A stretch of 35,243 nucleotides of DNA from Oceanibaculum pacificum (lineage in GTDB: Bacteria; Pseudomonadota; Alphaproteobacteria; Oceanibaculales; Oceanibaculaceae), in NCBI RefSeq assembly GCF_001618175.1, contig NZ_LPXN01000110.1, positions 1-35,243 on the forward strand. Direction: 5' to 3'. Positions 25,846-35,243 of the stretch are shown piece by piece (the stretch's first letter is position 1; every line of letters starts with the position of its first letter). The notes below the pieces were generated by a model, which was not told where the DNA came from, searched no databases, and saw nothing but the letters and a program-made list of their open reading frames with translations. A program made the translations under genes and the position numbers.

Positions 25846-27523
25846 CCTTGAGGCCCGCCCGGCGGCGATAGAGCAGCGCCGGCAGCAGCAGCGCCAGGCT
25901 GAAGCCAAGGAACGGCAGCGCGCCCTGCAGGAAGGCGTAGATGCCGACGACGCGGCGATCCGCCCCGGCGGCCAGGCTGACCGCCTCGGTGGTCAGCGTC
26001 ATATAGCGCCCGGCCCCGGCAAAGAGCGTCGGCAGATACTGGCCGACCGATACCGCGAAGCCGATGGCGGCGGCGATCAGCGCCGGCTTCAGCAGGATCG
26101 GCAGCGTCACCTGCGCGAACACCCGCAACGGCCCCGCCCCCAGGCACCGCGCCGCGCGGGCATAGCGCTCGTCCAGCGCCCGGTAGGGGTCGGCCAGCGC
26201 CAGGAAAAGATATGGCAGGGTGAACAGCAGATGGCTCCACACCAGCGCCAGCGCCGTGCCGTCCAGCCCGGCCCAGACCAGCAGCACCTGCGCGCCGAAC
26301 AGGAACCCCACCTGCGGCGCCAGCAGCGGCAGATAGAGCAGCCACAGCCCACGTGGGGAAAGCGCCCGGCCCTGGCGCTGTTCCTGCTCCAGGCAGCCCA
26401 GCACCAGCAGCAGCGCCAGCCCGGTGGCGGCCAGCCCGACCCACAGCGTGGTGGAGAGCGGCACGCCCAGCGCCGGGGCCTGGCGCATCCAGCCGGCCAG
26501 CGTCAGCGTTTGCGGCAGCGCCTCCGGGTAGCGCCAGGCCGCGGCGACGGACCATAGCGCCAATCCGGCCACCGACAGCACGGACAGCCCCAGCGCCAGC
26601 GCGCCGACGCCGCCGGCAAGCAGCCCTGGCGCGCGTCCCGCCGGCCCTGCCCCGCGCGCCCCGCCGGCGGCCCAGGTCCGGCCGACGCGGGCGATGCCGG
26701 CCTCCAGCAGCCGGCACAGTGCGATCGCCAGAATGACGATGAGGCACAGCCCGACCGCCCCGGCCGCCCCCTGGAAGCGCATCGACAAGTCCGGATCGCT
26801 GAACCAGCGCAGCACCAGCACGGATAGCGGCGGCGGGGTGCCGGGGGCGAGCACGATAGCCATGTCGACCGTCGACAGCGCATAGGCAAGCACGGCGTAG
26901 AGCGGCAGGCGGATCTGCCGGTGGACCAGCGGCAGCACCGCCTTCAGCCAGGCCATCGACGCGCCATAGCCGAGCGCGCGGGCGACGCGCAGCAGCCGGT
27001 CGGCCGGCACCTGGTTCAGCGCCGCCAGGATCATCAGCAGCAGGAAGGGCGTCTCCTTCATCACCAGCGCGGCGGTCAGCGCCAGGCCCTGGGGATCGGC
27101 CACGATGGCGATGTCGGGCGGGCGCTCCCAGCCGGTCAGCCAGGGCGAGGCGAGGCGCGCCAGCCAGCCGCTGGGCGCGATCAGGAAGGCGAAGCCGATC
27201 GCCAGCGCCGCATGCGGCAGCGCCAGCAGCGGGGCCAGCAGCCCGCGCAGCCGGGCGAACCAGCGTGCCTCATGGAAGGCCGCGCACAGCCCCACCGCCA
27301 GCAGGAAGGAGATCAGCGTGGCCAGCAACCCGCTGGTCAGCGTCAGCCGCAGCGCGGCACCGAGGCCGGGATAGGCGAACAGCGCCCGCCAGGGCTCCAG
27401 CGGTTCCACCCGCAGACCCAGCACCGGCAGATAGCCGAAGGCCGGCAGCAGCGTGCCGATCAGCCCCGCCGCCACCGGGCCGAGGAAGAGCAGCAGCGTC
27501 AGAGGCGGAACGAGGCGCAGCAT
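25835..27523 (-). CDS. ynjC: ABC transporter permease YnjC (fused double permease)
   Basis: Inner-membrane permease of 562 residues made of two fused BPD-type halves, with about twelve membrane helices. Each half has an EAA-type ATPase-contact loop: RVARALGYGASMAWLKAVLP in the first and RAARCLGAGPLRVFAQVTLP in the second. This fused form is the YnjC/ThiP/FbpB layout; neighbours homologous to YnjB and YnjD settle the name. The ATG at 27523 lies one base after the ynjB stop. A homodimer of halves is thus replaced by one chain. Confidence 0.92.
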   Translation of the reverse strand: MLRLVPPLTLLLFLGPVAAGLIGTLLPAFGYLPVLGLRVEPLEPWRALFAYPGLGAALRLTLTSGLLATLISFLLAVGLCAAFHEARWFARLRGLLAPLLALPHAALAIGFAFLIAPSGWLARLASPWLTGWERPPDIAIVADPQGLALTAALVMKETPFLLLMILAALNQVPADRLLRVARALGYGASMAWLKAVLPLVHRQIRLPLYAVLAYALSTVDMAIVLAPGTPPPLSVLVLRWFSDPDLSMRFQGAAGAVGLCLIVILAIALCRLLEAGIARVGRTWAAGGARGAGPAGRAPGLLAGGVGALALGLSVLSVAGLALWSVAAAWRYPEALPQTLTLAGWMRQAPALGVPLSTTLWVGLAATGLALLLVLGCLEQEQRQGRALSPRGLWLLYLPLLAPQVGFLFGAQVLLVWAGLDGTALALVWSHLLFTLPYLFLALADPYRALDERYARAARCLGAGPLRVFAQVTLPILLKPALIAAAIGFAVSVGQYLPTLFAGAGRYMTLTTEAVSLAAGADRRVVGIYAFLQGALPFLGFSLALLLPALLYRRRAGLKGAL

Positions 27524-27524
27524 G

Positions 27525-28718
27525 TTAGCGGTTATAGCGCTTCTGCCATTCCTCTTCGATGCGGGTCATCCAGCTCGGATGCGGTTCCGGCAGGGCCACG
27601 CCCAGCGCGGCGTCGGACAGGGTGGCGACGCCGCGTTCGATGGCGGCGAAGCGCTTCTGCGCCTCGGCCGGCAGGGCGTCCAGGTCCAGCACGGTGAAGT
27701 CGCCCCAATGGGCCGGGTCCTGCTTGCGCGCCTGCGCCTCGGGCGACAGCAGGAAATTGGCGACGACCAGCGCGCCCTCCTTCGCCTTGGCGTTGAACGG
27801 GATGGCGACGAAATGCGTGTTGCCGATGGTGCCGCCCTCCAGCACGAAGGTGCGCACGCTGTTCGGCAGCCGGCCTTCGGCGATCAGCGCCGAGGCCTCG
27901 CCCGGATGGAAGGACAGCGCCATGTCGACCTCGCCATCGTCCAGCAGCTGGCGCAGCGCCGGGCCGGTTTTCGGGAAGCCTTTGCCCGCGCGCCACAGAT
28001 GCGGATGCAACTGGTCGAGATAGGCCCAAAGCGGCGCGGTCACGGCGGCGAAATCGGCGGCGTCGGCGGGGTCGGCCAGCGGTGCGGTGTCGGCGGCCAG
28101 TTCGCTCAGCGCCTGCTTCAGAAAGGTGGTGCCGATGAAGTCCGGCGGTGCGGGATAGGCGAAGCGGCCGGGATTGGCCTTCGCCCAGTCGAGAAAGCCG
28201 GCAATGCTGCGCGGCGGGGTCGATACCCGCGCCGTATCCATCATGAAGACGAACTGCGCCATGCCCCAGGGCGCTTCCAGCCCGTCGGTCGGCACGGTGA
28301 AATCGACCAGCGTGGTCGGCTTGCCCGTTACATCGACCAGCGCGAAATTCGGTAGCCGGCCGGTGAAGGGGCCGTAGAGCAGGTTCTTCTCCTTCAGCGC
28401 GGCGAAATTCTCGCCATTCAGCCAGATCAGGTCGACCGATCCGTCCGTCTCGCGCCCGGCGGCCTTTTCGGCCAGCACGCGGGCCACCGCCTCGGCGGTA
28501 TCGGCCAGCTTCACATGGCGCAGCGACACGCCGTACTCCGCCGACACGCGCCCGGCGACCCACTGGATATAGGCGTTGATGCGCTCATCCCCGGCCCAGG
28601 CGTTCCAATAGACCGTCTGGCCGCGCGCGGCCTGCAGCGTCTGCTGCCAATCCGCCGCGCGTGCCGGCCCTGCCGCCAGCGCCAGCAGCACCATCACCGA
28701 ACCCAGCCATCGCCGCAT
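27525..28718 (-). CDS. ynjB: ABC transporter substrate-binding protein YnjB
   Basis: Periplasmic binding protein of 397 residues with a Sec signal (MRRWLGSVMVLLALAAGPARA, cut before ADW). The mature part closely follows E. coli YnjB as I recall it: GQTVYWNAWAGDERINAYI, GSVDLIWLNGENFAALKEKN, LLYGPF, EAPWGMAQFVF, TPPRSIAGFLDWAKANPGRF and YPAPPDFIGTTFLKQAL. The ribosome site GGGGAGGG is strong. First gene of ynjB-C-D. The substrate of this system has not been firmly established; the fold is that of binding proteins for thiamine, iron or spermidine-type ligands. Confidence 0.93.
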   Translation of the reverse strand: MRRWLGSVMVLLALAAGPARAADWQQTLQAARGQTVYWNAWAGDERINAYIQWVAGRVSAEYGVSLRHVKLADTAEAVARVLAEKAAGRETDGSVDLIWLNGENFAALKEKNLLYGPFTGRLPNFALVDVTGKPTTLVDFTVPTDGLEAPWGMAQFVFMMDTARVSTPPRSIAGFLDWAKANPGRFAYPAPPDFIGTTFLKQALSELAADTAPLADPADAADFAAVTAPLWAYLDQLHPHLWRAGKGFPKTGPALRQLLDDGEVDMALSFHPGEASALIAEGRLPNSVRTFVLEGGTIGNTHFVAIPFNAKAKEGALVVANFLLSPEAQARKQDPAHWGDFTVLDLDALPAEAQKRFAAIERGVATLSDAALGVALPEPHPSWMTRIEEEWQKRYNR

Positions 28719-28830
28719 CGCGCCCTCCCCGCCTATAGTCCTGGAAATCCAGTCATAGCGCGCTGCCGGCGGAATTGGCAGCCGCCCATCGCCGCCTCAC
28801 GCAGCTTTGATGATAGCGGAGGGCTGACGC

Positions 28831-28859
28831 TTGCCGGGGCCGATTCCATCGCCTATAAG
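28831..28859 (+). promoter_or_regulatory. Predicted promoter of tRNA-Gly
   Basis: TTGCCG (28831-28836), 17-base spacer, TATAAG (28854-28859). The predicted start, near 28866, is about six bases before the mature 5' end. Confidence 0.7.
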
Positions 28860-28871
28860 AAGCTCAATAGT

Positions 28872-28945
28872 GCGGGTGTAGCTCAATGGTAGAGCAGCAG
28901 CTTCCCAAGCTGACGACGAGGGTTCGATTCCCTTCACCCGCTCCA
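28872..28945 (+). tRNA. tRNA-Gly (anticodon CCC)
   Basis: A complete cloverleaf can be read: acceptor GCGGGTG/CACCCGC (7 bp), D arm GCTC...GAGC, anticodon loop TTCCCAA with anticodon CCC at 28904-28906 on a stem of at least 4 bp, T arm with GGTTCGATTCC, discriminator T and encoded CCA (28943-28945). It decodes GGG. No integrase or attachment repeat is seen at its 3' end. Confidence 0.95.
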
Positions 28946-29001
28946 AAAAAGACGTTTCCCGGCGTTGGTTCGGGCCCTGAACCAGCCAACCCCAAACGCG
29001 A

Positions 29002-29040
29002 CGACGCCGCCCGAGCAATCGGGCGGCGTCGCTGTTTGTC
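29002..29040. terminator. 13-bp hairpin between tRNA-Gly and lipoprotein gene
   Basis: Perfect stem CGACGCCGCCCGA/TCGGGCGGCGTCG with loop GCAA, followed on the plus strand by CTGTTTGTC. It lies between the tRNA and the convergent gene ending at 29083, so it may end transcripts from both sides; the T-run is broken. Confidence 0.65.
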
Positions 29041-29082
29041 GGGCTCAGGGATGAGAGGCCCGGCAGACGTCAGGCGGGAGGA

Positions 29083-29313
29083 TTAGTCCCGCTTGCTGCG
29101 GTCGTAGAGATAGCCGCCGCCAGCGCCCGCAGCGCCGCCGAGCAGGGCGCCGCCCACGGCGCTACCGCCGGTCAGGGCGCCGATCGCGGCACCGCCCGCC
29201 GCACCGGCCGCGCCGCCGGTGAGGGTGCGCTGCTGGGTGGAATTCAGATCGGAACACGCGCCCAGCGCCATGCCGGCGATCAGGGCCACAGCGGCCAAAG
29301 GCTTCATAGACAT
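29083..29313 (-). CDS. Small glycine-zipper lipoprotein
   Basis: 76 residues. A lipoprotein signal peptide ends at the lipobox LGAC (MKPLAAVALIAGMALGACSD), followed by SDLNSTQQRTLTGG and then a run of GxxxG-type glycine-zipper repeats (GAAGAAGGAAIGALTGGSAV, GGALLGGAAGAGGGYLYD), ending in a basic tail. It should be anchored in the inner or outer membrane; the zipper may let it oligomerise in a bilayer. Similar small proteins are common and uncharacterised, and some are stress-induced. The ATG at 29313 has AGGAGG nine bases ahead; a second ATG two codons on is possible. It follows the PRC-barrel gene by 69 bases on the same strand. Confidence 0.82.
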   Translation of the reverse strand: MSMKPLAAVALIAGMALGACSDLNSTQQRTLTGGAAGAAGGAAIGALTGGSAVGGALLGGAAGAGGGYLYDRSKRD

Positions 29314-29382
29314 ATCAACTTCCCTCCTCTTGCTGGAATCGAAAATACAGTGATGGTCCTGGGGGCTCATGCCGGGCGCGCC

Positions 29383-30201
29383 TTAGCGCACCACGCTGAC
29401 CTCCGCCTCCACGGCCTTCTTGAACTCGGCCTCGGTCATGCCGACGACGATGGCCTTGGCCTGTTCGTCCATGCGGATTTCGCTGGGCGGCAGGGTGAGC
29501 TTTTTCTCGCCCAGCCCCAGCAACCCGCCGGTGCCGATAACAACTTCCTGGATCGCCTTACCGTCGGCGCCGAGGACAACGTCCTTCACCTCGCCGACCT
29601 TCTTACCGTCGGTGGACTGCACGGACTTGCCGACGATGGCGGTCAAGTCGGTAGAGAAGCCGCTGACCTCCTTGCCGGCCGCCTTGACGTCGCCGGCAGT
29701 GCCGAGGGCGACCGCGTTCTCCAGGGTCGTCTTGAACTCGGCTTCGGTCATGTCGACCTTCACCGTGCCATCGACCTCGTTGCTGGTGACCTTCTCGGCC
29801 GGTATGGCGATCTGCTTCTCGCCCAGGCCGAGGACGCCGCCGGAGCCGATAATGACCTGCTGCACCTGGGTGCCGCCTTCGCCGGTAACGACATCCTTCA
29901 CCTTGCCGACCTGCTTGCCGTCGGTCGTGGTGACGGCCTTGCCGATCAGGGTATTGGTCAACCCGCCGGTGCCGGCCACGACATCCTTGCCGGCGTTAAC
30001 GGCGCTATCGACGGCAGCGCCGATATCCTTGCCGATGCCGCGCACCGTATCGCCGATGCCGCCCGTGGTGGCACCGGTATCGGTCTGGGTGGTGGCGCTG
30101 CCCGAAACGCCGGCGCTCTGCGCCGAGGCCGGGGCCGTCGCCAGCAGCAGCGGGGCTGCCAGGGCGATGGCGGAAACGGTCGCGATAAGATCCTTGCGCA
30201 T
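29383..30201 (-). CDS. Secreted protein with two PRC-barrel domains
   Basis: 272 residues with a Sec signal (MRKDLIATVSAIALAAPLLL, cut after ASAQ). A Ser/Thr/Gly-rich linker precedes two tandem PRC-barrel repeats that align well: IGKAVTTTDGKQVGKVKDVV and VGKSVQSTDGKKVGEVKDVV, each followed by VLGLGEKQIAIP- or LLGLGEKKLTLP-type strands and MTEAEFKT/MTEAEFKK. PRC barrels are protein or RNA binding modules; secreted versions are common in alphaproteobacteria and mostly without known function. The ATG has a strong GAGGAGGGAG ribosome site, whose complement occurs upstream (30303-30316). Confidence 0.85.
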   Translation of the reverse strand: MRKDLIATVSAIALAAPLLLATAPASAQSAGVSGSATTQTDTGATTGGIGDTVRGIGKDIGAAVDSAVNAGKDVVAGTGGLTNTLIGKAVTTTDGKQVGKVKDVVTGEGGTQVQQVIIGSGGVLGLGEKQIAIPAEKVTSNEVDGTVKVDMTEAEFKTTLENAVALGTAGDVKAAGKEVSGFSTDLTAIVGKSVQSTDGKKVGEVKDVVLGADGKAIQEVVIGTGGLLGLGEKKLTLPPSEIRMDEQAKAIVVGMTEAEFKKAVEAEVSVVR

Positions 30202-30265
30202 GACTCCCTCCTCTCAGGGTCGCCGTTGCCGGCCTCATGACCGGCCTGCACAAGGAGGGCGTCAG

Positions 30266-30319
30266 AAAAACGAACCCTCCTCACTCAACCAACACAACGG
30301 CGGAGAGGAGGGAGTCGTT
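30266..30319 (-). terminator. Terminator-like hairpin after the MscS gene, with anti-SD arm
   Basis: On the minus strand AACGA plus CCCTCCTC-containing sequence pairs with GAGGAGGG plus TCGTT, around a 22-base loop, and ends in a TTTTT run. It could terminate the mscS transcript. The 5' arm (30316-30303 on the minus strand) is also a perfect 14-base complement of the ribosome-site region of the next gene (30215-30202). Confidence 0.55.
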
Positions 30320-30370
30320 CCCGTTATCACAAGAATGCCCAGATTCAGTATGGAATACCGGGCTTTTACA

Positions 30371-32857
30371 TCAGGGCTTCTTCGGCAAGCCAGCGTCTTC
30401 GCGCGCCTTTTCGGCCTCTTTCTCGGCTTCTTCCTTGGCGGCATTGGCCTTGGCTTCGGCCTGGTCGCGCAGTTCCGGCGGCGGGGAGACGCTCTCCCCG
30501 CCTTCCGCCGCCTGCTCGATGGCAGCGTCGGCATTGGCGTGGATGGTGCGCGGCTTGGGTTCCTCACCGGCCTGCGCCTTTTCCAGCACGATATGGGCCG
30601 CCGGGGCGCCGCCTTTCTGGTCGGTGCCGAAATACAGGGTCTGGTGCGGGAACGGAATTTCGATGCCGAGCTTGTCGAAAGTGTTCTTGATCCGGCGGTT
30701 CATCTCGCGCCCCACCGCCCAATGCATGCCGACCTTGGTGGTGAAGCGGCAGCGGATGGTGACGGAAGAATCGGCCAGCGCCTGCACGCCGAAAATCTCC
30801 ATCGGGGCGGTGATAGTGTCCTTGTAATTCTCGTCCGCCGCCAGCTCCTCGCCGACCTTGCGCAGCACCTCGATGACCTCGTCGACATTCTCACGGTAAG
30901 CGACGCCGACATCGATGACCGCCCGGCCGTAATCCTTGGTCATGTTGGTGATGATATCGACCGAGCCGAACGGGATGGTGTGCAAATTGCCGCCCAGATC
31001 GCGCAGCTTGATGGTGCGGATCGACATCGCCTCCACCACGCCGGATTGCGTGCCCACCTGCACCACGTCGCCGACATTGATGGTGTCCTCGACCAGCAGG
31101 AACAGGCCGGTGATGACGTCCTTCACCAGCGCCTGGGAGCCGAAACCGATGGCCAGGCCGACAACGCCGGCGCCGGCCAGCAGCGGGGCGATATTCACCC
31201 CCAGCTCCGACAGCACGATCAGCGTGACCATGGTGATGAGGACGATCAGCAGCGCATTGCGGATCAACGGCAGCAGCGTCTTGGCGCGGGTGTTGGTCTG
31301 CCCGCTCTCGTCCAGCCGCTTCAGATAGCGCTCGACGAACAGGCTGATGAATTCCCAGGCGACGGCGGCCACGCCCAGGATGATCAGGATGCTGATGATG
31401 GTGCCGATCAGCCGCTGGCCGCCGGTCGAGGTGATGTAGCCGAAGGCGTTGAAGCCCCAGGCCTGCAGGATCGCCACGCCGACCACCACGATGATCGCCG
31501 CGTGAAACACGGTGCTGAGAATCGGCAGATAGCGGTTGGCCCGCAATTCCAGCGTCGGGAATTTCTGCTTCATCTCCGGATTGATCGAGAAGCCGTGGAT
31601 GATCAGCCGGTCGAACAATATCCACATCACGCGCCCGATCACCAGGGCGACCAGGGTCAACGCCGTGGCCCGGCTGATGAAGGCGAAGCCGCCCGCGATG
31701 CCCAGGATCAGCACCGCGAAGGCCGCGACGACATAAAGCAGCGCCAGCAAATGCCAGATGCCGGCGAGACGACGTCGCAGGCGTGACATCGGCTTGTGGC
31801 GCTGCTCCTCCGGCATGTCCTCGGGACCGCGCATCGCCTCGGCCACCGGCTTGCGGTTCTGCAGGATGAAGATGACCGCCATCGCCGCCAGCGCCAGATA
31901 GACGATCTTGCGCAGCACGCCATAGACCGTCAGCGGCAGACCCAGCAGGGCGGCGGCATGCGCGCCCATCAGCCCGAACACCGCGAGATAGGTGAAGCGC
32001 CGCGCCCAGATATGCAGGTAATTCGCGGTTTCGTCGCTGAGCGGGATGCGGCGGCGTTCCGGATGCTTGGGCGCCAGCAGCAGGGTGAAGCCGGCCATGA
32101 TGACCTGCGACAGCACGAAGGCGAAGATCAGCGCCACCGAGGCCAGCCGGATTTGCGGCGCCATGTTGGTCAGCACGATCACCGCCTGCGCCGCGCCGAA
32201 GAAAGCGGCGATGGGAATCAGCTCCAGCGCGCCGCGCAGCAGCAGCAGCAGCCAGCCGAAGATCGGATGGATCGCCTCCTTCGCCGCCAGCGCGCGGCGC
32301 GGCCGGGTCAGCGCCAGCCGCACGATGTAATGCGCGGCATAGCCGGCGGCGACCACCAGGGCGATCTTGCCCAGCGCCAGCAGCAGGCGGTTGCGATAGT
32401 CCGGGTTGGAGAAGACCGCCACCGACCAATCCCAGAACCGGTCGAGATTGAAGATCTGGTCGATGCCGGTGACCAGCACGCCGCTCAACTCGCCGACATG
32501 CTCGGACAGCTCGCTCAGCCCGCGCCCCAGCATGCCTTCTTCCTCCGCCGCTGCTGCGGCGGCGGCAGGGGCCGTGCGGGGGACCGTGACGGCGTCGGCG
32601 GGCAGCTGGATCAGGGTCTCGATCTGGCGAATCAGATTCTGGCGGCGCTGATCGTCCTTCAGCGTATCGACCAGCGACTGCAATTCCGCCTTCGGGCCGG
32701 TTTGCGCCTCGGCTTGCGCTTCGGTTGGCGCCGGCTCGCCGCCACCGCCGGATGTCATCGTCCCCGGCAAGGCTTGCGCCATGGCCGAAGCGACGGGCAG
32801 CGAAAGGAGGCAGGCGAGCAGCAACGCGGCGAACAGGCGGGTCGATCGATACGGCAT
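30371..32857 (-). CDS. Large MscS-family mechanosensitive ion channel
   Basis: 828 residues with a signal peptide (MPYRSTRLFAALLLACLLSL, cut near AMAQ). A periplasmic helical region with a polyalanine run precedes about ten or eleven membrane helices. The MscS pore region is near residues 590-640 (LAGAGVVGLAIGFGSQALVK, LVEDTINVGDVVQVG), then the cytoplasmic beta domain (IRTIKLRDLGGNLHTIPFG) and the mixed domain ending FPHQTLYFG. A charged Glu/Lys tail follows. Size and layout match the YbiO/YbdG class of E. coli. Such channels open when osmotic pressure drops. I prefer the ATG at 32857, which starts the signal peptide; the frame is open to 32917. Confidence 0.93.
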   Translation of the reverse strand: MPYRSTRLFAALLLACLLSLPVASAMAQALPGTMTSGGGGEPAPTEAQAEAQTGPKAELQSLVDTLKDDQRRQNLIRQIETLIQLPADAVTVPRTAPAAAAAAAEEEGMLGRGLSELSEHVGELSGVLVTGIDQIFNLDRFWDWSVAVFSNPDYRNRLLLALGKIALVVAAGYAAHYIVRLALTRPRRALAAKEAIHPIFGWLLLLLRGALELIPIAAFFGAAQAVIVLTNMAPQIRLASVALIFAFVLSQVIMAGFTLLLAPKHPERRRIPLSDETANYLHIWARRFTYLAVFGLMGAHAAALLGLPLTVYGVLRKIVYLALAAMAVIFILQNRKPVAEAMRGPEDMPEEQRHKPMSRLRRRLAGIWHLLALLYVVAAFAVLILGIAGGFAFISRATALTLVALVIGRVMWILFDRLIIHGFSINPEMKQKFPTLELRANRYLPILSTVFHAAIIVVVGVAILQAWGFNAFGYITSTGGQRLIGTIISILIILGVAAVAWEFISLFVERYLKRLDESGQTNTRAKTLLPLIRNALLIVLITMVTLIVLSELGVNIAPLLAGAGVVGLAIGFGSQALVKDVITGLFLLVEDTINVGDVVQVGTQSGVVEAMSIRTIKLRDLGGNLHTIPFGSVDIITNMTKDYGRAVIDVGVAYRENVDEVIEVLRKVGEELAADENYKDTITAPMEIFGVQALADSSVTIRCRFTTKVGMHWAVGREMNRRIKNTFDKLGIEIPFPHQTLYFGTDQKGGAPAAHIVLEKAQAGEEPKPRTIHANADAAIEQAAEGGESVSPPPELRDQAEAKANAAKEEAEKEAEKAREDAGLPKKP

Positions 32858-32929
32858 TCGGTCTCTATATCCCTGGCGGCTTATGGGGCGGCTTTTCGGG
32901 TCGGCTTTTTCGGGCACGGTTCGGGGCTG

Positions 32930-32957
32930 ACTATAACCCGATGACAGGATGTCTCAA
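32930..32957 (-). promoter_or_regulatory. Predicted promoter of the MscS gene
   Basis: On the minus strand TTGAGA (32957-32952), 16-base spacer, TATAGT (32935-32930); start near 32923, leaving a 65-base leader. Confidence 0.6.
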
Positions 32958-33025
32958 GGTCGCGGCGGATTTTCGGCACCCTGCCCCCTGGTAACGGGCT
33001 GCCCCGCGCCCTTGTTTCCCTGGAC

Positions 33026-33054
33026 TTGTTTCCACGCGACCCAACATGGATAAT
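33026..33054 (+). promoter_or_regulatory. Predicted promoter of acs
   Basis: TTGTTT (33026-33031), 17-base spacer, GATAAT (33049-33054). A start near 33061 gives an 87-base leader and rules out the upstream in-frame ATG at 33046. Confidence 0.6.
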
Positions 33055-33147
33055 TCGCGCAGCAGCCGCCCGGTTCCGGCCGGCGCCAATCGCGCTGCCC
33101 GCCTTGCGGGAAAAGCGCGCCTCGTAGTCAAGGGAGACGTCCGAGCA

Positions 33148-35094
<1,947 letters not shown>

Positions 35095-35163
35095 CGCGAC
35101 GCATCGTCAGCGGGCGGGGACGCAGAAAGCGTCACTGCGACGCGAACGCACACCGACATTCTG

Positions 35164-35194
35164 CCCGGGGAGCTTGCTCCCCGGGTGTTTTTTT
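35164..35194 (+). terminator. Intrinsic terminator of acs
   Basis: Inverted repeat CCCGGGGAGC/GCTCCCCGGG separated by TT (in practice a stem with a small loop), followed by TG and seven T residues. Confidence 0.92.
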
Positions 35195-35216
35195 GCGCGC
35201 GAGAGGGGGGAGGCCG

Positions 35217-35243
35217 ATGGCCGTGTCCTTCGAGACGCCTGCT
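35217..35243 (+). CDS. Possible start of a further gene (partial)
   Basis: After the acs terminator, GAGGGGGG lies about six bases before an ATG that opens a frame running to the window edge (MAVSFETPA). Only nine codons are visible, so nothing can be said of its product. Confidence 0.35.

Noticed and set aside
28740..28751. Palindrome CTGGAAATCCAG upstream of ynjB
   Set aside because: Arms are only 5 bp with no second copy or nearby regulator, so it is expected by chance.
28872..28945. tRNA-Gly as an integration site for a mobile element
   Set aside because: No integrase, no duplicated tRNA 3' end and no foreign-looking genes lie next to it.
29420..31786. A 788-codon open frame on the plus strand opposite the PRC-barrel and MscS genes
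   Set aside because: It crosses two convincing genes with clear signal peptides and domains; its translation is low-complexity and resembles no family.
33046..33147. An N-terminal extension of Acs from an ATG at 33046
   Set aside because: The ATG overlaps the predicted -10 box; family alignments as I recall them start near the ATG at 33148.

Overview
The window is a GC-rich, tightly packed stretch of chromosome from an alphaproteobacterium, most like the Rhodospirillales. The evidence is the codon use, the linked blocks dapF-mtaB-ftsY and ffh-rpsP-rimM-trmD-rplS-leuCDB, and the frequent ATGA stop/start overlaps. Genus cannot be fixed by reading alone. I see no prophage, insertion sequence, integrase or CRISPR array. 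Gaps between genes are short, all under 300 bases.

Region 1 (1-7437) is a peptide-uptake and hydrolysis unit. A dpp/opp-type ABC transporter on the minus strand (dppA-B-C-D-F, with F cut by the window edge) is divergent from an iclR-family regulator, which is followed by an M20 metallopeptidase/deacylase. The dppA and M20 promoter regions share a 67-bp module in register (-35, -10 and a palindrome just downstream of the start point), so transporter and hydrolase look like one IclR-controlled regulon.

Region 2 (7445-19264) is housekeeping. dapF-mtaB-ftsY are on the minus strand. On the plus strand are a 24-residue membrane peptide, a cold-shock gene with a structured leader, two small hypothetical genes, then ffh-rpsP-rimM-trmD-rplS and leuC-leuD-leuB, closed by a strong terminator. 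The SRP GTPase and its receptor are thus about 3.5 kb apart.

Region 3 (19266-23838) has an orphan Nif11-like precursor peptide, then, on the minus strand, a second M20 deacylase, a TrkH potassium transporter, folE and apaG. The two M20 genes have diverged as proteins but share 128 identical consecutive bases in opposite orientation, about 14 kb apart, which suggests gene conversion.

Region 4 (24028-35243) is mostly cell envelope and transport: an OmpA-type lipoprotein, the ynjBCD ABC transporter, tRNA-Gly(CCC), a glycine-zipper lipoprotein, a secreted two-PRC-barrel protein, a large MscS-family channel, then acetyl-CoA synthetase and the probable first codons of a further gene.

The observations most worth checking are the shared IclR-type regulatory module, the 128-bp identity, the orphan Nif11 peptide with its sequestered ribosome site, the alternative hairpins in the csp leader, the anti-SD element upstream of the PRC gene, and the 24-residue membrane peptide.
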